DNA from: Pseudonocardia endophytica
GTDB taxonomy: Bacteria > Actinomycetota > Actinomycetes > Mycobacteriales > Pseudonocardiaceae
Reading direction: 5' to 3'
DNA length: 64,000 nt
Assembly (NCBI RefSeq): GCF_004339565.1
Contig: NZ_SMFZ01000001.1
Location: 62,001-126,000 of the forward strand
Both the position numbers and the translations under genes were made by a program. The notes below the pieces were generated by a model. That model was not told the DNA's origin and ran no database searches. It saw only the letters and a program-made list of their open reading frames with translations. Numbering within the stretch: position 1 is the stretch's first letter; each line of letters opens with the position of its first letter. Positions 40,346 to 53,548 of this stretch are shown here, piece after piece.

Positions 40346-41332
40346 CTACGGTAGGCGACGACCCAACGCGATTCCCGCGGCGAGCCCGAGCACGAGCAGC
40401 GCGACGCCGCCGATCAGCCACGGTTTGCTGGCGTCGACCTCGCGTTCCTCGTAACCGAGCTGCTCGGAGAGGTCCTCGTAGACGCGTCTCAACTCGTCCT
40501 CGCTGGCGGCGGTGAAGAACTGGCCGCCGGAGAGCGTTGCGATCTGCTCCATCGCCGCGTCGTCCACGGCGACGGGCGTGCGGCCGCCGTCGAGGTCGAT
40601 CGTGCCGTAGTCGGTGCCGAACGAGATCGTGGACACCGGGATCTGCTTGGCCGCCGACTCCTTCGCCGCGGTGAACGACCCGCGCGGCTCGTTCTCACCG
40701 TCCGGGCCGGGCACGGTCTGGGTACCGTCCGAGAGCAGGACGATCCGCGCCGGCGGCGGACCGTCCGCGTCCGGTGCCCCGGCCAGCGAGCGCGAGAACG
40801 TGTCGATCGACTGCAGCGCCGTGAACACGGCCTCACCGGTGGCCGTCGACTCGGCCAGCTGCAGGTTGTCGACGGCGCGCTTGACGGCGTTCCGGTCGGT
40901 CGTCGGCGACACGAGCACGGCGGCGGTGCCGGCGAACGACACGAGGCCCAGGTTCACGCCGGGGGTCAGCTGGTCGGCGAACGACTTCGCGGCTGCCTGC
41001 GCGGCCGCGAGCCGGGTCGGTGCGACGTCGGTGGCCTTCATCGACAGCGACACGTCGATCACGAGCATCACGGTGGCCCGGTTGCGCGGCACCTTCGCCA
41101 TCGCCTGCGGTGCGGCCAACGCGATCGTGAGCACGGCCAGCGCCGTGATCAGAGCGACGGCCGGGACGTGCCGGACCCATCCGGGGCGCCGGGGCGCGAC
41201 CGTCTCCAGCAGCTCCAGGTTCGTGAACCGCACGACGTCGCGGCGCCGTCGTCGCAGCAGCCACCAGTAGCCGACGGCCAGCGCCGCCACCACGAGCAGC
41301 CCCAGCAGCCACCACGGGCTGGCGAACCGCAT
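40346..41332 (-). CDS. von Willebrand factor A-domain membrane protein (BatA-like)
   Basis: The 328-residue protein has two N-terminal helices (WWLLGLLVVAALAVGYWWLL and VPAVALITALAVLTIALAAP), a vWA domain with intact MIDAS DVSLSMKATD (Asp93, Ser95, Ser97) and ARIVLLSDGTQT, and a C-terminal helix. This is the BatA/Rv1481 type that works with the MoxR ATPase and DUF58 protein encoded just upstream. ATG start at 41332; gap of three bases to the DUF58 gene. Confidence 0.9.
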   Translation of the reverse strand: MRFASPWWLLGLLVVAALAVGYWWLLRRRRRDVVRFTNLELLETVAPRRPGWVRHVPAVALITALAVLTIALAAPQAMAKVPRNRATVMLVIDVSLSMKATDVAPTRLAAAQAAAKSFADQLTPGVNLGLVSFAGTAAVLVSPTTDRNAVKRAVDNLQLAESTATGEAVFTALQSIDTFSRSLAGAPDADGPPPARIVLLSDGTQTVPGPDGENEPRGSFTAAKESAAKQIPVSTISFGTDYGTIDLDGGRTPVAVDDAAMEQIATLSGGQFFTAASEDELRRVYEDLSEQLGYEEREVDASKPWLIGGVALLVLGLAAGIALGRRLP

Positions 41333-41335
41333 GGT

Positions 41336-42255
41336 TCACCGCCCGCCGGGCGTCGGGGACTGCTTGCGCGCCACGGCGAACCGGACGATGTCGGCGACCC
41401 AGTCCCGGTCCGTGCGCAACGTCAGGTGCGCGGCCCCGCACCGGCGCAGCGCGGCCGAGACCCGGTCCCGGTGCGCGGACGCGGCGGCGGCGAACTCGCG
41501 GCGCAACAGCGGCGTCGTCTCGACCTCGCGCTGCCGCCCGGTCTCCGGGTCGGCGAGCACGACGGTCCCGACGTCCGGCAGCTCCAGCTCGCGCGGGTCG
41601 ACCACCTCGATCGCCAGCAGCTCGTGACGGGCCCGCAGCGCGCGCAGCGAGCGCTCCCAGACCGGCTCGCCGAGGAAGTCCGAGATCACCGTGACCAGCC
41701 CGCGACGGCGTGGCGGTCGGCGGAGCTGGTCCATGGCGTCCGTCAGCACCTCGCCGCGGACCGCGCCCTCCCCGGTCGCGCGCGGGGTCGCCGCGACCCG
41801 CCGGACCAGGCCGCGGGCGTGCGCCAGGCCACCACGGGCCGGGAGGCGCTCGGTGCGCTCCCCGGTCGCGACGACGGCGCCGATCCGGTTGCCGCCACCG
41901 GTCGTCAGGTGCGCGACGGCGGTGAGCCCCGCCAGCACCAGCTCCCGCTTGTCCCGCTCCGCGGTGCCGAAATCCAGGCTCGGTGACAGGTCGACCACGA
42001 CCCACGTCTCCAGCTCTCGGTCGGCGATCGTCTCCCGCACGTGCGGCGCCGTGGTACGGGCCGTGACCGCCCAGTCCATCCGCCGGACGTCGTCGCCCGC
42101 CTGGTAGGGGCGGGCCTCCCCCGGCTCGCTGCCCGGACCGGGGAGCAGCCCGGTGTGGTTGCCCTGCAACAGGCCGTCGAGGCGGTGCCGGACGGTCAGC
42201 TCCATCGTGCGCAGGCCGGCCTCCAGCCGGTCGCGCTCGACGGATCCGACGTCGG

Positions 42256-42259
<4 letters not shown>
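41336..42259 (-). CDS. DUF58-domain protein (MoxR partner)
   Basis: The 307-residue protein carries the DUF58 signature PYQAGDDVRRMDWAVTARTT, VRETIADRELETWVVVDLSP, and the vWA-like ISDFLGE and IEVVDPRE parts. It lacks membrane helices. GTG 42259 overlaps the moxR stop (GTGA). It corresponds to Rv1480 in the M. tuberculosis order. Confidence 0.9.
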
Positions 42260-43356
<1,097 letters not shown>

Positions 43357-43425
43357 CGTCGCATTGCACCGTGCACCGCGTGTAGCGGCGGTGAAGATCG
43401 CGGGACTCCTCCCGGCGTCACCGGA

Positions 43426-44184
43426 TCACTCGAGGATCAGGATCGCCACCGCGACGAGCCCGACGACGACGATCACGCCCCGCAACACCGTCGGCGACAG
43501 CCTCTTCCCGATCTTCGCCCCGAGCAGGCCACCCACCGTCGAGCTGACCGCGAGGACCAGGATCACCCACCAGTCCACCGGCGCGACCACGGCGTAGATC
43601 GCGCCCGCGACGAGGTTCACGACGGCGGCCAGCACGTTCTTGAACGCGTTGAGGCGCTGGAGCGAGTCGGCCACCAGCAGGCCCATCGCGGCCACCAGCA
43701 TGATCCCCTGCGCGGCCGTGAAGTACCCGCCGTAGACGCCGATCAGGAAGATCAGGAAATAGAGCAGCGGCGACGACTCACGCGTCACCGTGCGCTGCTT
43801 GAGCCGCGTGGTCAGCAGCGGCTGCACGGCCACCAGCACGATCGCCAGCAGCACGAGGACCGGCACGATCGTCTCGAACGCGTCCTGCGGGAGCGAGAGC
43901 AGCAGCACCGTGCCGCCGATCGCGCCGAGGAACGACGCGATCCCGTACCGGATCAGCCGCGACCGCTGGCCTTCCAGCTCCGAGCGGTACCCGAACGCCC
44001 CGGCGATCGTGCCCGGCGTCAGTCCGACGGCGTTCGACGTGGTCGCGACGAGTGGTGGGTAGCCGAGTGCGACCAGCACCGGGAACGTCACCAGCGTCCC
44101 GGACCCGACCACCGTGTTGATCGTCCCGGCCCACAGCCCGGCGAGCGCGATCACGACCGCGTGCCACCACTCCACCTGCCGCAC
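43426..44184 (-). CDS. TauE/SafE-family membrane permease
   Basis: The 252-residue membrane protein has about eight helices and the TauE/SafE repeat: AGLWAGTINTVVGSGTLVTF in the first half and IFLIGVYGGYFTAAQGIMLV in the second, with SNAVGLTPGTIAGAFGYR. These are anion or sulfur-compound permeases; the substrate is unknown. It sits between the RipA-like and moxR genes and is absent from the M. tuberculosis order, so is an accessory insert. GTG start at 44184. Confidence 0.85.
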   Translation of the reverse strand: MRQVEWWHAVVIALAGLWAGTINTVVGSGTLVTFPVLVALGYPPLVATTSNAVGLTPGTIAGAFGYRSELEGQRSRLIRYGIASFLGAIGGTVLLLSLPQDAFETIVPVLVLLAIVLVAVQPLLTTRLKQRTVTRESSPLLYFLIFLIGVYGGYFTAAQGIMLVAAMGLLVADSLQRLNAFKNVLAAVVNLVAGAIYAVVAPVDWWVILVLAVSSTVGGLLGAKIGKRLSPTVLRGVIVVVGLVAVAILILE

Positions 44185-44248
44185 ATTACGAACCGCAACG
44201 GCGCGCGCGCTCGGTGGAGAGACGAGCGCCGCACCACGCGGGGGTGAC

Positions 44249-45607
44249 TCAGACCATCCGTGTGACGGCCGAGAGGTGCTTGTACCGCACCGGGGAGACC
44301 TTCACCTCGGAGCCGGAGTACGGCGCCTCCAGCATCTTGCCGTCGCCCAGGTAGATCGCGATGTGGTACGTCCGGCCGTTCTCCGCCCAGGACAGCATGT
44401 CCCCGCGCTTCATCTGGTCGACCGGCACCTTCTCGCCGGCATTGGCCTGGTTCCCGCTGTAGCGCGGCAGGTCGATGCCGATCCCGGCGAACGCGTAGAG
44501 CATCAGGCCGGAGCAGTCGAAGCCCTCGTTCTTGTAGTCGCCGTGCGCGTCGCCCTCGCCACCGTCGCGGATGCCGACCGTCGGGCCCTTCTTGTTGCCG
44601 CCGCCCCACGAGTAACGCACGCCGATCTGCGACATCGCCCGGTCGATCACGGTCTCGACCGCGCCGGACCCGGTCTTGCGCGGTGCCGGGCCGGATGGCG
44701 CCGACTCCTCGCGCGCGGCCTCCCGGCTGCGGGCCGCGTCCCGGTCGCGACGGGCCTGCTCGGCCTCGGCGGCGGCCTGCTGGGCCTGGTACTGCAGGTA
44801 ACGCTGGCGCTGGCCGCGCAGGGTGGCGTCCGAGTTCTGCGCCGCGTCCAGCTGCTGCTGCACGCTCGCCTGCTCGGCCGTGACGGCGTCGAGGCGCTGC
44901 CGCTGGTCGTCGGCGGCCTTCTCGGCGGCGGTCAGGGCCGCGTCGGCTGCGGCACTGGCCTCCTCGGCGGCGGCCTTGCGCCGGTCGGCCTCCTCCTGGG
45001 CGGCCCTGGCCTTCGAGTCCGCGTTCGCCTGCGTGACCTGCGCCCGCTGCAGCTGGTCCAGCGCGTCGGCCTGGTCCCGGCTGACCTCGTCGGTCAGCCG
45101 CGCGCGGTCCATCAGGTCCTGCGGGTCGGTGGCCCGGCTGAGCAGCCCGAGCGGTCCGAGGTCGAGCCCGTGGCCGTAGACGCCGGCGACGAACGCGTCC
45201 AGGCGGTCGCGGGCCGTGTTCACGTCGGCCGCGGCCTTCTCGGTCGCGGTCCGGGCGGCAGCGGCGGCGTCGGCGGCCGCGGCGGCCTCGCGGCCCGCCT
45301 GGTCGGACACGTCCCGCGCCTGGTTCGCGGACTCGTGCTGCGTGGCGACCTGGATCTGCAGGTCGTCCTGCTCGTCCGCGAGCTCGCCGAGCCGCGCGGT
45401 CAGGCGCCCGACCTCGGCGGACCGGGCGGCGACGTCGTCGCGGCTGCGCTGCAGGTCCTGGTCGTTCGGATTGGGCGGCGGCGTCGGCGGCGGGGGCTGC
45501 GCAGGGACGGCGTACGCGGCGGGCGACGCGACCGCACCGGTGCCGGGCGACCCCACCAGGACCGCGACCAACAGGGCGAGCACGACCGGAGCGCCCCTGC
45601 GTGTCAC
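44249..45607 (-). CDS. RipA-like NlpC/P60 peptidoglycan endopeptidase
   Basis: The 452-residue secreted protein has a signal peptide (cleavage near AVA-SP), a proline linker, two Ala-rich coiled-coil stretches (residues about 50-140 and 165-300), then an NlpC/P60 domain: FDCSGLMLYAF with catalytic Cys365, and RTYHIAIYLGDGKMLEAP with catalytic His. It should cut peptide stems in septal wall. M. tuberculosis ripA occupies the same place between acn and moxR. GTG start at 45607, divergent from aconitase. Confidence 0.9.
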   Translation of the reverse strand: MTRRGAPVVLALLVAVLVGSPGTGAVASPAAYAVPAQPPPPTPPPNPNDQDLQRSRDDVAARSAEVGRLTARLGELADEQDDLQIQVATQHESANQARDVSDQAGREAAAAADAAAAARTATEKAAADVNTARDRLDAFVAGVYGHGLDLGPLGLLSRATDPQDLMDRARLTDEVSRDQADALDQLQRAQVTQANADSKARAAQEEADRRKAAAEEASAAADAALTAAEKAADDQRQRLDAVTAEQASVQQQLDAAQNSDATLRGQRQRYLQYQAQQAAAEAEQARRDRDAARSREAAREESAPSGPAPRKTGSGAVETVIDRAMSQIGVRYSWGGGNKKGPTVGIRDGGEGDAHGDYKNEGFDCSGLMLYAFAGIGIDLPRYSGNQANAGEKVPVDQMKRGDMLSWAENGRTYHIAIYLGDGKMLEAPYSGSEVKVSPVRYKHLSAVTRMV

Positions 45608-45780
45608 GTCACTCCCCCTCGGGTATGCGGCCCGGCAGGCCCTGTCGATCTCCACGAGCGATGCGCACCATGCCACCGAAAGCTCCCTGGTCCCCTGCGA
45701 CACACCCGGCACGGGGATCGACTTCCACCACACGGGCGAGGCGGATGCGTCACATCCGGGCCGGTAGCGGTCGCATGCCT

Positions 45781-45802
45781 AAATAGGACGGGCGTACTAT
45801 TT
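45781..45802. promoter_or_regulatory. AAATAG...CTATTT dyad in the ripA/acn divergent promoter
   Basis: AAATAG (45781-45786) and CTATTT (45797-45802) face each other ten bases apart, in the only AT-rich part of the 290-base region 45608-45897. The right arm overlaps TACTAT, a good -10 for acn transcription. It matches neither the known AcnR nor the IdeR box. The rest of the region shows no gene. Confidence 0.45.
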
Positions 45803-45897
45803 GGGCGTGAGGGGCCGCGCTGCCGCCCTCGGGGCGGTGCGCGAGACTCCCGGCAGACCCGAACACGCACCCGCTCCACCACCACGGGAGGAAGCCA

Positions 45898-48687
<2,790 letters not shown>

Positions 48688-48700
48688 CGCGCGCCGGTCG

Positions 48701-48737
48701 CCGTCCCGGCCCGCGGGGTCACCGCGGGCCGGGACGG
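48701..48737. terminator. 16-bp perfect GC hairpin between convergent genes
   Basis: CCGTCCCGGCCCGCGG (48701-48716) pairs with CCGCGGGCCGGGACGG (48722-48737) around a five-base loop. It separates acnA from the solute-binding lipoprotein and should stop transcription both ways. Confidence 0.85.
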
Positions 48738-48742
48738 CAGGC

Positions 48743-50353
48743 TCACGGCCGGTCGACCCACATCGAGCCGTAGAACATGTCCCGGGACAGGTAGCGCTGG
48801 ACCCCCCGCACCTGCGGCACGGCGACCGTGGCGAGGTACCCGCGGGAGATCCAGGCGAGAGGGAGGTCGGCGTTCACCAGGCGCTCGACCTCCTGGTAGG
48901 CCCGGGTGCGCTCGGCGGGGTCCGACGTTCCCGCGGCGCGGTCCACCAGGGCGTCCACCTGCGGGTTGGAGTAGTCGCCGTAGTTGACGTTCCCGCCGGT
49001 CCGCACGAGGTTCCCGACGTACGGGAACGCGTTGTCGAACGACGCGACGTTGCTGGCCAGCCCGAACTGCCCGCTCTGCACGACCTGGGACGAGTACTGG
49101 GCCAGGTCGTAGAGCCGCACCTCCACTGTGATGCCGACGGCGGCGAGCTGGGCCTGGATGGCCTCGCCGAGCTGGCGGCGTGGCTGGGTGAGCGTCAGCA
49201 CCACCGTCGGGTCCCCGCCGCCCGCGCGGTACTCGTCGACCAGCTGACGCGCCCGTCCCGGGTCGGGCGCGGGCCACTCCCGCGTGGCCGTGTCCGTGTG
49301 CAGCGGGCTCTCCTCGTCGAACAGGCTGCTCGCCGGGACGAGGTTGCCGCTGTAGAGGCTCGCGCTCAGGCCGCCCAGGTTGATCGCGCGTACGACGGCC
49401 TCGCGCATCCGGCGGTCGTCGAACGGCGGCCGGGTGGTGTTGAAGTGCAGCACCTCGCCCCCGTTGCCGGGCCCGTAGTAGACCTTCAGGCCGGGGTCGC
49501 GGAACGCGCGCACGAGCTCCTGGTTGTAGGCGCCGAAGATCAGGTCGACGTCCCGGTTCTGGATCGAGGCGTAGCGGGACTCGTTGTCCGGCAGCGGCCG
49601 GAACTCCAGGCGGTCCAGGTACGGCTGCCCCTGGCGCCAGTACGTCGGGTTGCGCTCGAGCACCATGCGGGAGTCCCGGGTCCACTCGACGAGCCGGAAC
49701 GGGCCCGCGCCGACCGGATGGCGGCCGACGTCGGCGCCGTACGTCGCGATCGCCGCCGGCGAGACGACGACCCCGAGCGCGCCGAAGAACGTGGACTGCC
49801 CGAACAGGACCGGGAACGAGCCGAGCGGCGAGTCGAGCACGAACTCGACGGTCGACGGGTCGACGGCCCGCAGCCCGGTGATCCGCTTGGCGAACCGGTT
49901 CGCCGGCGAGGACGGCGTGTCGATGTGCCGGCGCACGTTCGTCACCACGGCGTCCGCGTCCAGCGGCGTGCCGTCGCTGAACCGCACCCCGGGACGCAGG
50001 CCCATGCGCCAGGTCCGGCCACCGTCCCCGGTGTCCATCGACCGGGCCAGGTACGGCTCCGCCGTGCCGTCCGGCGTCAGCCGCATCAGCGAGTCGTACA
50101 CCGCGAACGCCGCCTGGTTCGTGTTCTGCACGACCGGGTCGAAGCTCACCGCCTCGCGGTCGGTGGCCAGCGTCAGCGATCCGCCGCGCTTCGGCGGGCC
50201 GTCGGCGGCCGGGTCGTCGCCGAACGCGTTGACCGCGCGCAGCTCGGTCGTCTGCTGGGCGGGCTGGGCCGCGCCGCAGGCCGCGAGCAGCCCGAGCAGG
50301 ATCGCCGACACCACCGCCGCCGCGACCCTCCGGCCGCGCGATCGCCACCGCAT
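48743..50353 (-). CDS. family 5 extracellular solute-binding lipoprotein
   Basis: The 536-residue protein has a lipoprotein signal (lipobox LLAAC) and the peptide/nickel-binding protein layout: RGGSLTLATDREAVSFDPVV, NTNQAAFAVYDSLMRLTPDG, GRTWRMGLRPGVRFSDGTPL, PVGAGPFRLVEW, ESRYASIQNRDVDLI. No permease or ATPase genes lie beside it, so it may use a distant ABC core. It follows the Rieske and VOC genes on one strand, suggesting uptake of their substrate or of a related compound. ATG start at 50353. Confidence 0.88.
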   Translation of the reverse strand: MRWRSRGRRVAAAVVSAILLGLLAACGAAQPAQQTTELRAVNAFGDDPAADGPPKRGGSLTLATDREAVSFDPVVQNTNQAAFAVYDSLMRLTPDGTAEPYLARSMDTGDGGRTWRMGLRPGVRFSDGTPLDADAVVTNVRRHIDTPSSPANRFAKRITGLRAVDPSTVEFVLDSPLGSFPVLFGQSTFFGALGVVVSPAAIATYGADVGRHPVGAGPFRLVEWTRDSRMVLERNPTYWRQGQPYLDRLEFRPLPDNESRYASIQNRDVDLIFGAYNQELVRAFRDPGLKVYYGPGNGGEVLHFNTTRPPFDDRRMREAVVRAINLGGLSASLYSGNLVPASSLFDEESPLHTDTATREWPAPDPGRARQLVDEYRAGGGDPTVVLTLTQPRRQLGEAIQAQLAAVGITVEVRLYDLAQYSSQVVQSGQFGLASNVASFDNAFPYVGNLVRTGGNVNYGDYSNPQVDALVDRAAGTSDPAERTRAYQEVERLVNADLPLAWISRGYLATVAVPQVRGVQRYLSRDMFYGSMWVDRP

Positions 50354-50403
50354 CTCGTCCCCTTCCTCGTCGCTGAAGAACGGTCGTGCTCGGGCGCTCG
50401 CTG

Positions 50404-50922
50404 TCAGGTCGCGGCGGCCACCGTGCTGACACCGACCCCGCCCGGGGTGCGTGCGCCGTAGCGGGCCTTCTCCCGGTCCAGGTCCAGCGGCGTGCCCCGG
50501 CGCGTGCGCTGCTCGAACGCCGCGTCGTCGAGCAGCGCGGCCGGCACCAGCCAGGCCACCTCGAACTCCAGCCCGTCCGGGTCGCGGGCGTAGACGCTCT
50601 TGGTGGTGCCGTGGTCGGTGGCCCCGACGTAGGCGCCCTCCGCGGACAGCCGCGCCGACAGCGCCCCGAGCTCGTCGAGCGTGCCGACCTCCCACCCGAG
50701 GTGGTAGAGGCCGACGTGGCCGCGACCGGCCGGGTTGTCCGCGGCGTCGCCGATCGCGAACAGCCCGATGTCGTGGTCGTTAGACGATCCCGGCGCCTGC
50801 AGGAAGGCCGCGCGGCCCGGACGTTCCATCTGCACCCGGAAGCCGAGCACGTCGCGGTAGAACGCCACGCTGCGGTCCACCTCGCGCACGTAGACGACGG
50901 CGTGGTTGAGCGAGCGGATCAC
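50404..50922 (-). CDS. VOC-family extradiol-dioxygenase-like metalloprotein
   Basis: The 172-residue protein shows two beta-alpha-beta-beta-beta modules with the metal triad of type I extradiol dioxygenases: His7 (LNHAVVYV), His74 (LYHLGWEV) and Glu121 (DPDGLEFEVAW). TTKSVYARDPDGLEFE is the classic VOC C-terminal strand. It begins four bases after the Rieske stop, so ring hydroxylation followed by ring cleavage is an attractive, but unproven, order of reactions. GTG start at 50922. Confidence 0.85.
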   Translation of the reverse strand: MIRSLNHAVVYVREVDRSVAFYRDVLGFRVQMERPGRAAFLQAPGSSNDHDIGLFAIGDAADNPAGRGHVGLYHLGWEVGTLDELGALSARLSAEGAYVGATDHGTTKSVYARDPDGLEFEVAWLVPAALLDDAAFEQRTRRGTPLDLDREKARYGARTPGGVGVSTVAAAT

Positions 50923-50926
50923 CGGT

Positions 50927-52303
50927 TCAGTCCCCGGCCGACGGCTGCGGTTCCGGCAGCGGTGGCGGCACCGCGCCGGCCTCCCGGATCGCCGGGTCGT
51001 CGTCGGTACCGAGCAACCGCCAGTCCTCGCCGTCCTCGAGGATCTTGTCGGTGCCCCGCAACGAGCGGAAGTCGTGACCGGGACCCGGCAGCGCCGGCAG
51101 CGGCGCCGACGGATCGTCGGCGAGCGCCTTCGCGGCGCGCAGCAACCCCTGACGCATCCGGATGATCGCCTTGTCGATCGTGCCGAGCCGTTCCTGGCTG
51201 CGGTCGTAGATCGGGCCCATCGACTCGGTGACCATGAGGTCCTGGCTGACGAAGTCCGCGACGCCGCTGAACGTGGTGGTGCGCTGCACCTCGCGGTCGA
51301 TGTTGTAGTCGGCCTCGGCCAGGTAGTTGCGGGGCGTGATCCCGCCCGGCCGCCGTCCGCCGGGCCGGGCGAACGGACCGAAGCTGAACAGCGGGTCACC
51401 GCCGTGCCCGGCCGGGTTCGGCATCCGGCTCGACTCGAACGTGAACCGCCAGCAGTTGTGGTCGTCGATCGGCACCACCATGAGGTGGCTCGTGTTGTAC
51501 GGCACGGCGGCGATGATCGTGCTGTACGGGAAGATGTACTCGGTGATCCGCACGTTGGTGTGCCCGTTCGGGGTCTCGCGCACGCCCGCGTAGCGGAACC
51601 CGTACCAGGTGTCGTGCACCTCCAACCGGGGCGCGCGGTCGTGGGCCCAGAACTTCCACGTGAGCCGGTTCGACGGGTAGCCGGGCTTGTCGCTGCCGTC
51701 GTCGGTGATGTCGTTCGCGCCCGGCCACGAGTGCAGCCACGAGATGTGCGCGGTGTCGACGTTGCCCTCCATCGTCTGCAGCCAGCTGCAGTAGCACTGC
51801 AGCTTGGCCGCCACGCGGAGGTCCTCGGGCAGCGACTCGGTGCCGAAGTCCCGGAACGGGGTCATGGTGTCCGGCGGGCCCATGTAGGTCCACACGATCC
51901 CGCCGGACTCGTGGGTCGGGTACGTCCGTGCGGTCACCCGTTCCTTGAAACTGCTCGTCGGCGGCTCCGACGGCATGTCGATGCAGCGGCCGTCGGCGTC
52001 GAACTGCCAGCCGTGGTACGGGCAGCGCAGCCCGCAGGTACCGCCGGGGCCGTCCTCGTTGCGTCCGAAGTAGAGCGACGCGCCGCGGTGCGGGCAGTTC
52101 TCCTGGATCAGGCCGACCCGGCCGGTCCGGTCGCGGAACGCGACCAGGTCCTCGCCCAGCAGCCGCACCCGGACCGGGACACCGGCCGGCTCGGGCAGCT
52201 CGTCGGACAGCAGTGCCGGGGTCCAGTAGCGCCGCAGCACGGCGCCCATCGGCGTACCCGGCCCGACCCGTGTCAGGATCTCGTTGTCGTTGGTGGACAG
52301 CAT
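50927..52303 (-). CDS. Rieske non-heme iron oxygenase, phthalate-dioxygenase type
   Basis: The 458-residue protein has a Rieske domain with Cys70-His72 (ENCPHRGA) and Cys94-His97 (RCPYHGW) and a catalytic domain with the mononuclear iron site NVDTAHISWLH (Asp183, His186, His191). The RRYWTPALLSDELPEPAGVP start is typical of phthalate 4,5-dioxygenase/vanillate-demethylase-like oxygenases that need no small subunit. No reductase gene is nearby, so electrons must come from elsewhere. ATG 52303 is preceded by GGGAGGGAG. Divergent from a LysR regulator. Confidence 0.92.
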   Translation of the reverse strand: MLSTNDNEILTRVGPGTPMGAVLRRYWTPALLSDELPEPAGVPVRVRLLGEDLVAFRDRTGRVGLIQENCPHRGASLYFGRNEDGPGGTCGLRCPYHGWQFDADGRCIDMPSEPPTSSFKERVTARTYPTHESGGIVWTYMGPPDTMTPFRDFGTESLPEDLRVAAKLQCYCSWLQTMEGNVDTAHISWLHSWPGANDITDDGSDKPGYPSNRLTWKFWAHDRAPRLEVHDTWYGFRYAGVRETPNGHTNVRITEYIFPYSTIIAAVPYNTSHLMVVPIDDHNCWRFTFESSRMPNPAGHGGDPLFSFGPFARPGGRRPGGITPRNYLAEADYNIDREVQRTTTFSGVADFVSQDLMVTESMGPIYDRSQERLGTIDKAIIRMRQGLLRAAKALADDPSAPLPALPGPGHDFRSLRGTDKILEDGEDWRLLGTDDDPAIREAGAVPPPLPEPQPSAGD

Positions 52304-52416
52304 CGTCGGGCTCCCTCCCGCATCGGGGCCGAGGTGGTGGGGCCCACGGTGGTCGCGGTGCGACGACGGTAGGCAGGACGGGGCCGCGACCGGAAACAAC
52401 GGGTGCTGCTGCGGCG

Positions 52417-52435
52417 TCATCACCACGGCTGATGA
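52417..52435. promoter_or_regulatory. TCATCA-N7-TGATGA LysR operator candidate
   Basis: A perfect inverted repeat with the LysR-type T-N11-A spacing lies between the divergent Rieske and LysR genes, 55-73 bases before the LysR start. No other structured site is visible in 52304-52489. Confidence 0.55.
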
Positions 52436-52489
52436 TCCGGTCGGGCCCGGGTCTGGCGGCCGGCGCATCGCCGGCCGTCCAATGGGCGG

Positions 52490-53455
52490 GTGAAGAACGC
52501 GACGGCGCGGCTCGCGGGCCTCGACCTGAACCTGCTCGTCGTGCTGCGCGAGCTGCTGCGCCAGCGGCACGTCACACGCGCGGCCGACCGCGTCGGGGTG
52601 TCCCAGCCCGCCGCCAGCGCCGCGCTCGCCCGGCTGCGCCGGCACTTCGACGACGAGCTGCTCGTCCGGCGCGGCGGCCGATACGAGCTGTCGCCGGTCG
52701 GCGAGCAGCTCGCCGAGCAGGTCGAGACCGTCTGCGACGGCATCGAGGCGCTGTTCGCGACCGGCGGCGGGTTCGAGCCGGCCACCACCCGCAGGGAGTT
52801 CCGGATGGTGCTCCCGGACCACACGATCGCCCTGATGGGCGGGGAGCTGGCGGCCGCGCTGCACGGCGGGGCGCCACACGCCCGCCTGCACCTGATGCTG
52901 GCCAGGGCGGCACTCACGTCGACCATCGAGGACACGATCCACACCGTGGACGGTGTCGTGTCCCAGCCGACCGCGCGGTTCCGGATGCCGGAGATGCGGT
53001 CGGCGCGCCTCTACCGGGACCGGTGGGTGTGCGTGGCCGCCGCGGACAACGAGCGGTTCGGCAGGGACGTCGTCGACCTGGACGCCCTCGCCGGGGCGAC
53101 GTGGGTGGTGCCGTACCACGACGACACGGACTTCCCGTCCGTCGTCCCGGTGAGCCGCGAGCTGGCCCGGCTCGGCCTGCGGCCGAGAGTGACCGTCCGT
53201 GTGGACAGCTTCCAGGCCGTGCCGCATCTCGTGGCCGCGTCCGGCCACGTCGCGCTCGTGCAGGAGCGGCTCGCCCTGGCGTGCGGCCTGCCGCTCCGCC
53301 TCCTGGACTGCCCGGGCCCGGGCGGCCGCTTCGAGGCACGGCTGTGGTGGCACGCCCGCAACGACGACGATCCGGCCCACCGGTGGTTCCGGGAGCTCGT
53401 CGTGCGGGTGGCCCGCGGCACGGTGCCCGACCGCGGCGGGTCGGCGCCCGGGTGA
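52490..53455 (+). CDS. LysR-family regulator (NodD/NahR-like)
   Basis: The 321-residue protein has the NodD-type start LAGLDLNLLVVLRELLRQRH, the recognition helix RVGVSQPAASAALARLRRHF, and FDDELLVRRGGRYELSPVGE. The effector domain ends with WWHARNDDDPAHRWFRELVV, as in NahR/NodD/PcpR members that sense aromatic compounds. It likely activates the divergent oxygenase operon. GTG start at 52490. A carrier gene follows 93 bases later. Confidence 0.9.
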   Translation: MKNATARLAGLDLNLLVVLRELLRQRHVTRAADRVGVSQPAASAALARLRRHFDDELLVRRGGRYELSPVGEQLAEQVETVCDGIEALFATGGGFEPATTRREFRMVLPDHTIALMGGELAAALHGGAPHARLHLMLARAALTSTIEDTIHTVDGVVSQPTARFRMPEMRSARLYRDRWVCVAAADNERFGRDVVDLDALAGATWVVPYHDDTDFPSVVPVSRELARLGLRPRVTVRVDSFQAVPHLVAASGHVALVQERLALACGLPLRLLDCPGPGGRFEARLWWHARNDDDPAHRWFRELVVRVARGTVPDRGGSAPG

Positions 53456-53548
53456 CGCGACCGGCCGTGTCCGGTCCGTCCCCGTGTCACGGTTTGCCTC
53501 GTTCGTCCGCCCCACCTACCGTCCGGCGGAACCGAGCGAGGAGGCGAC

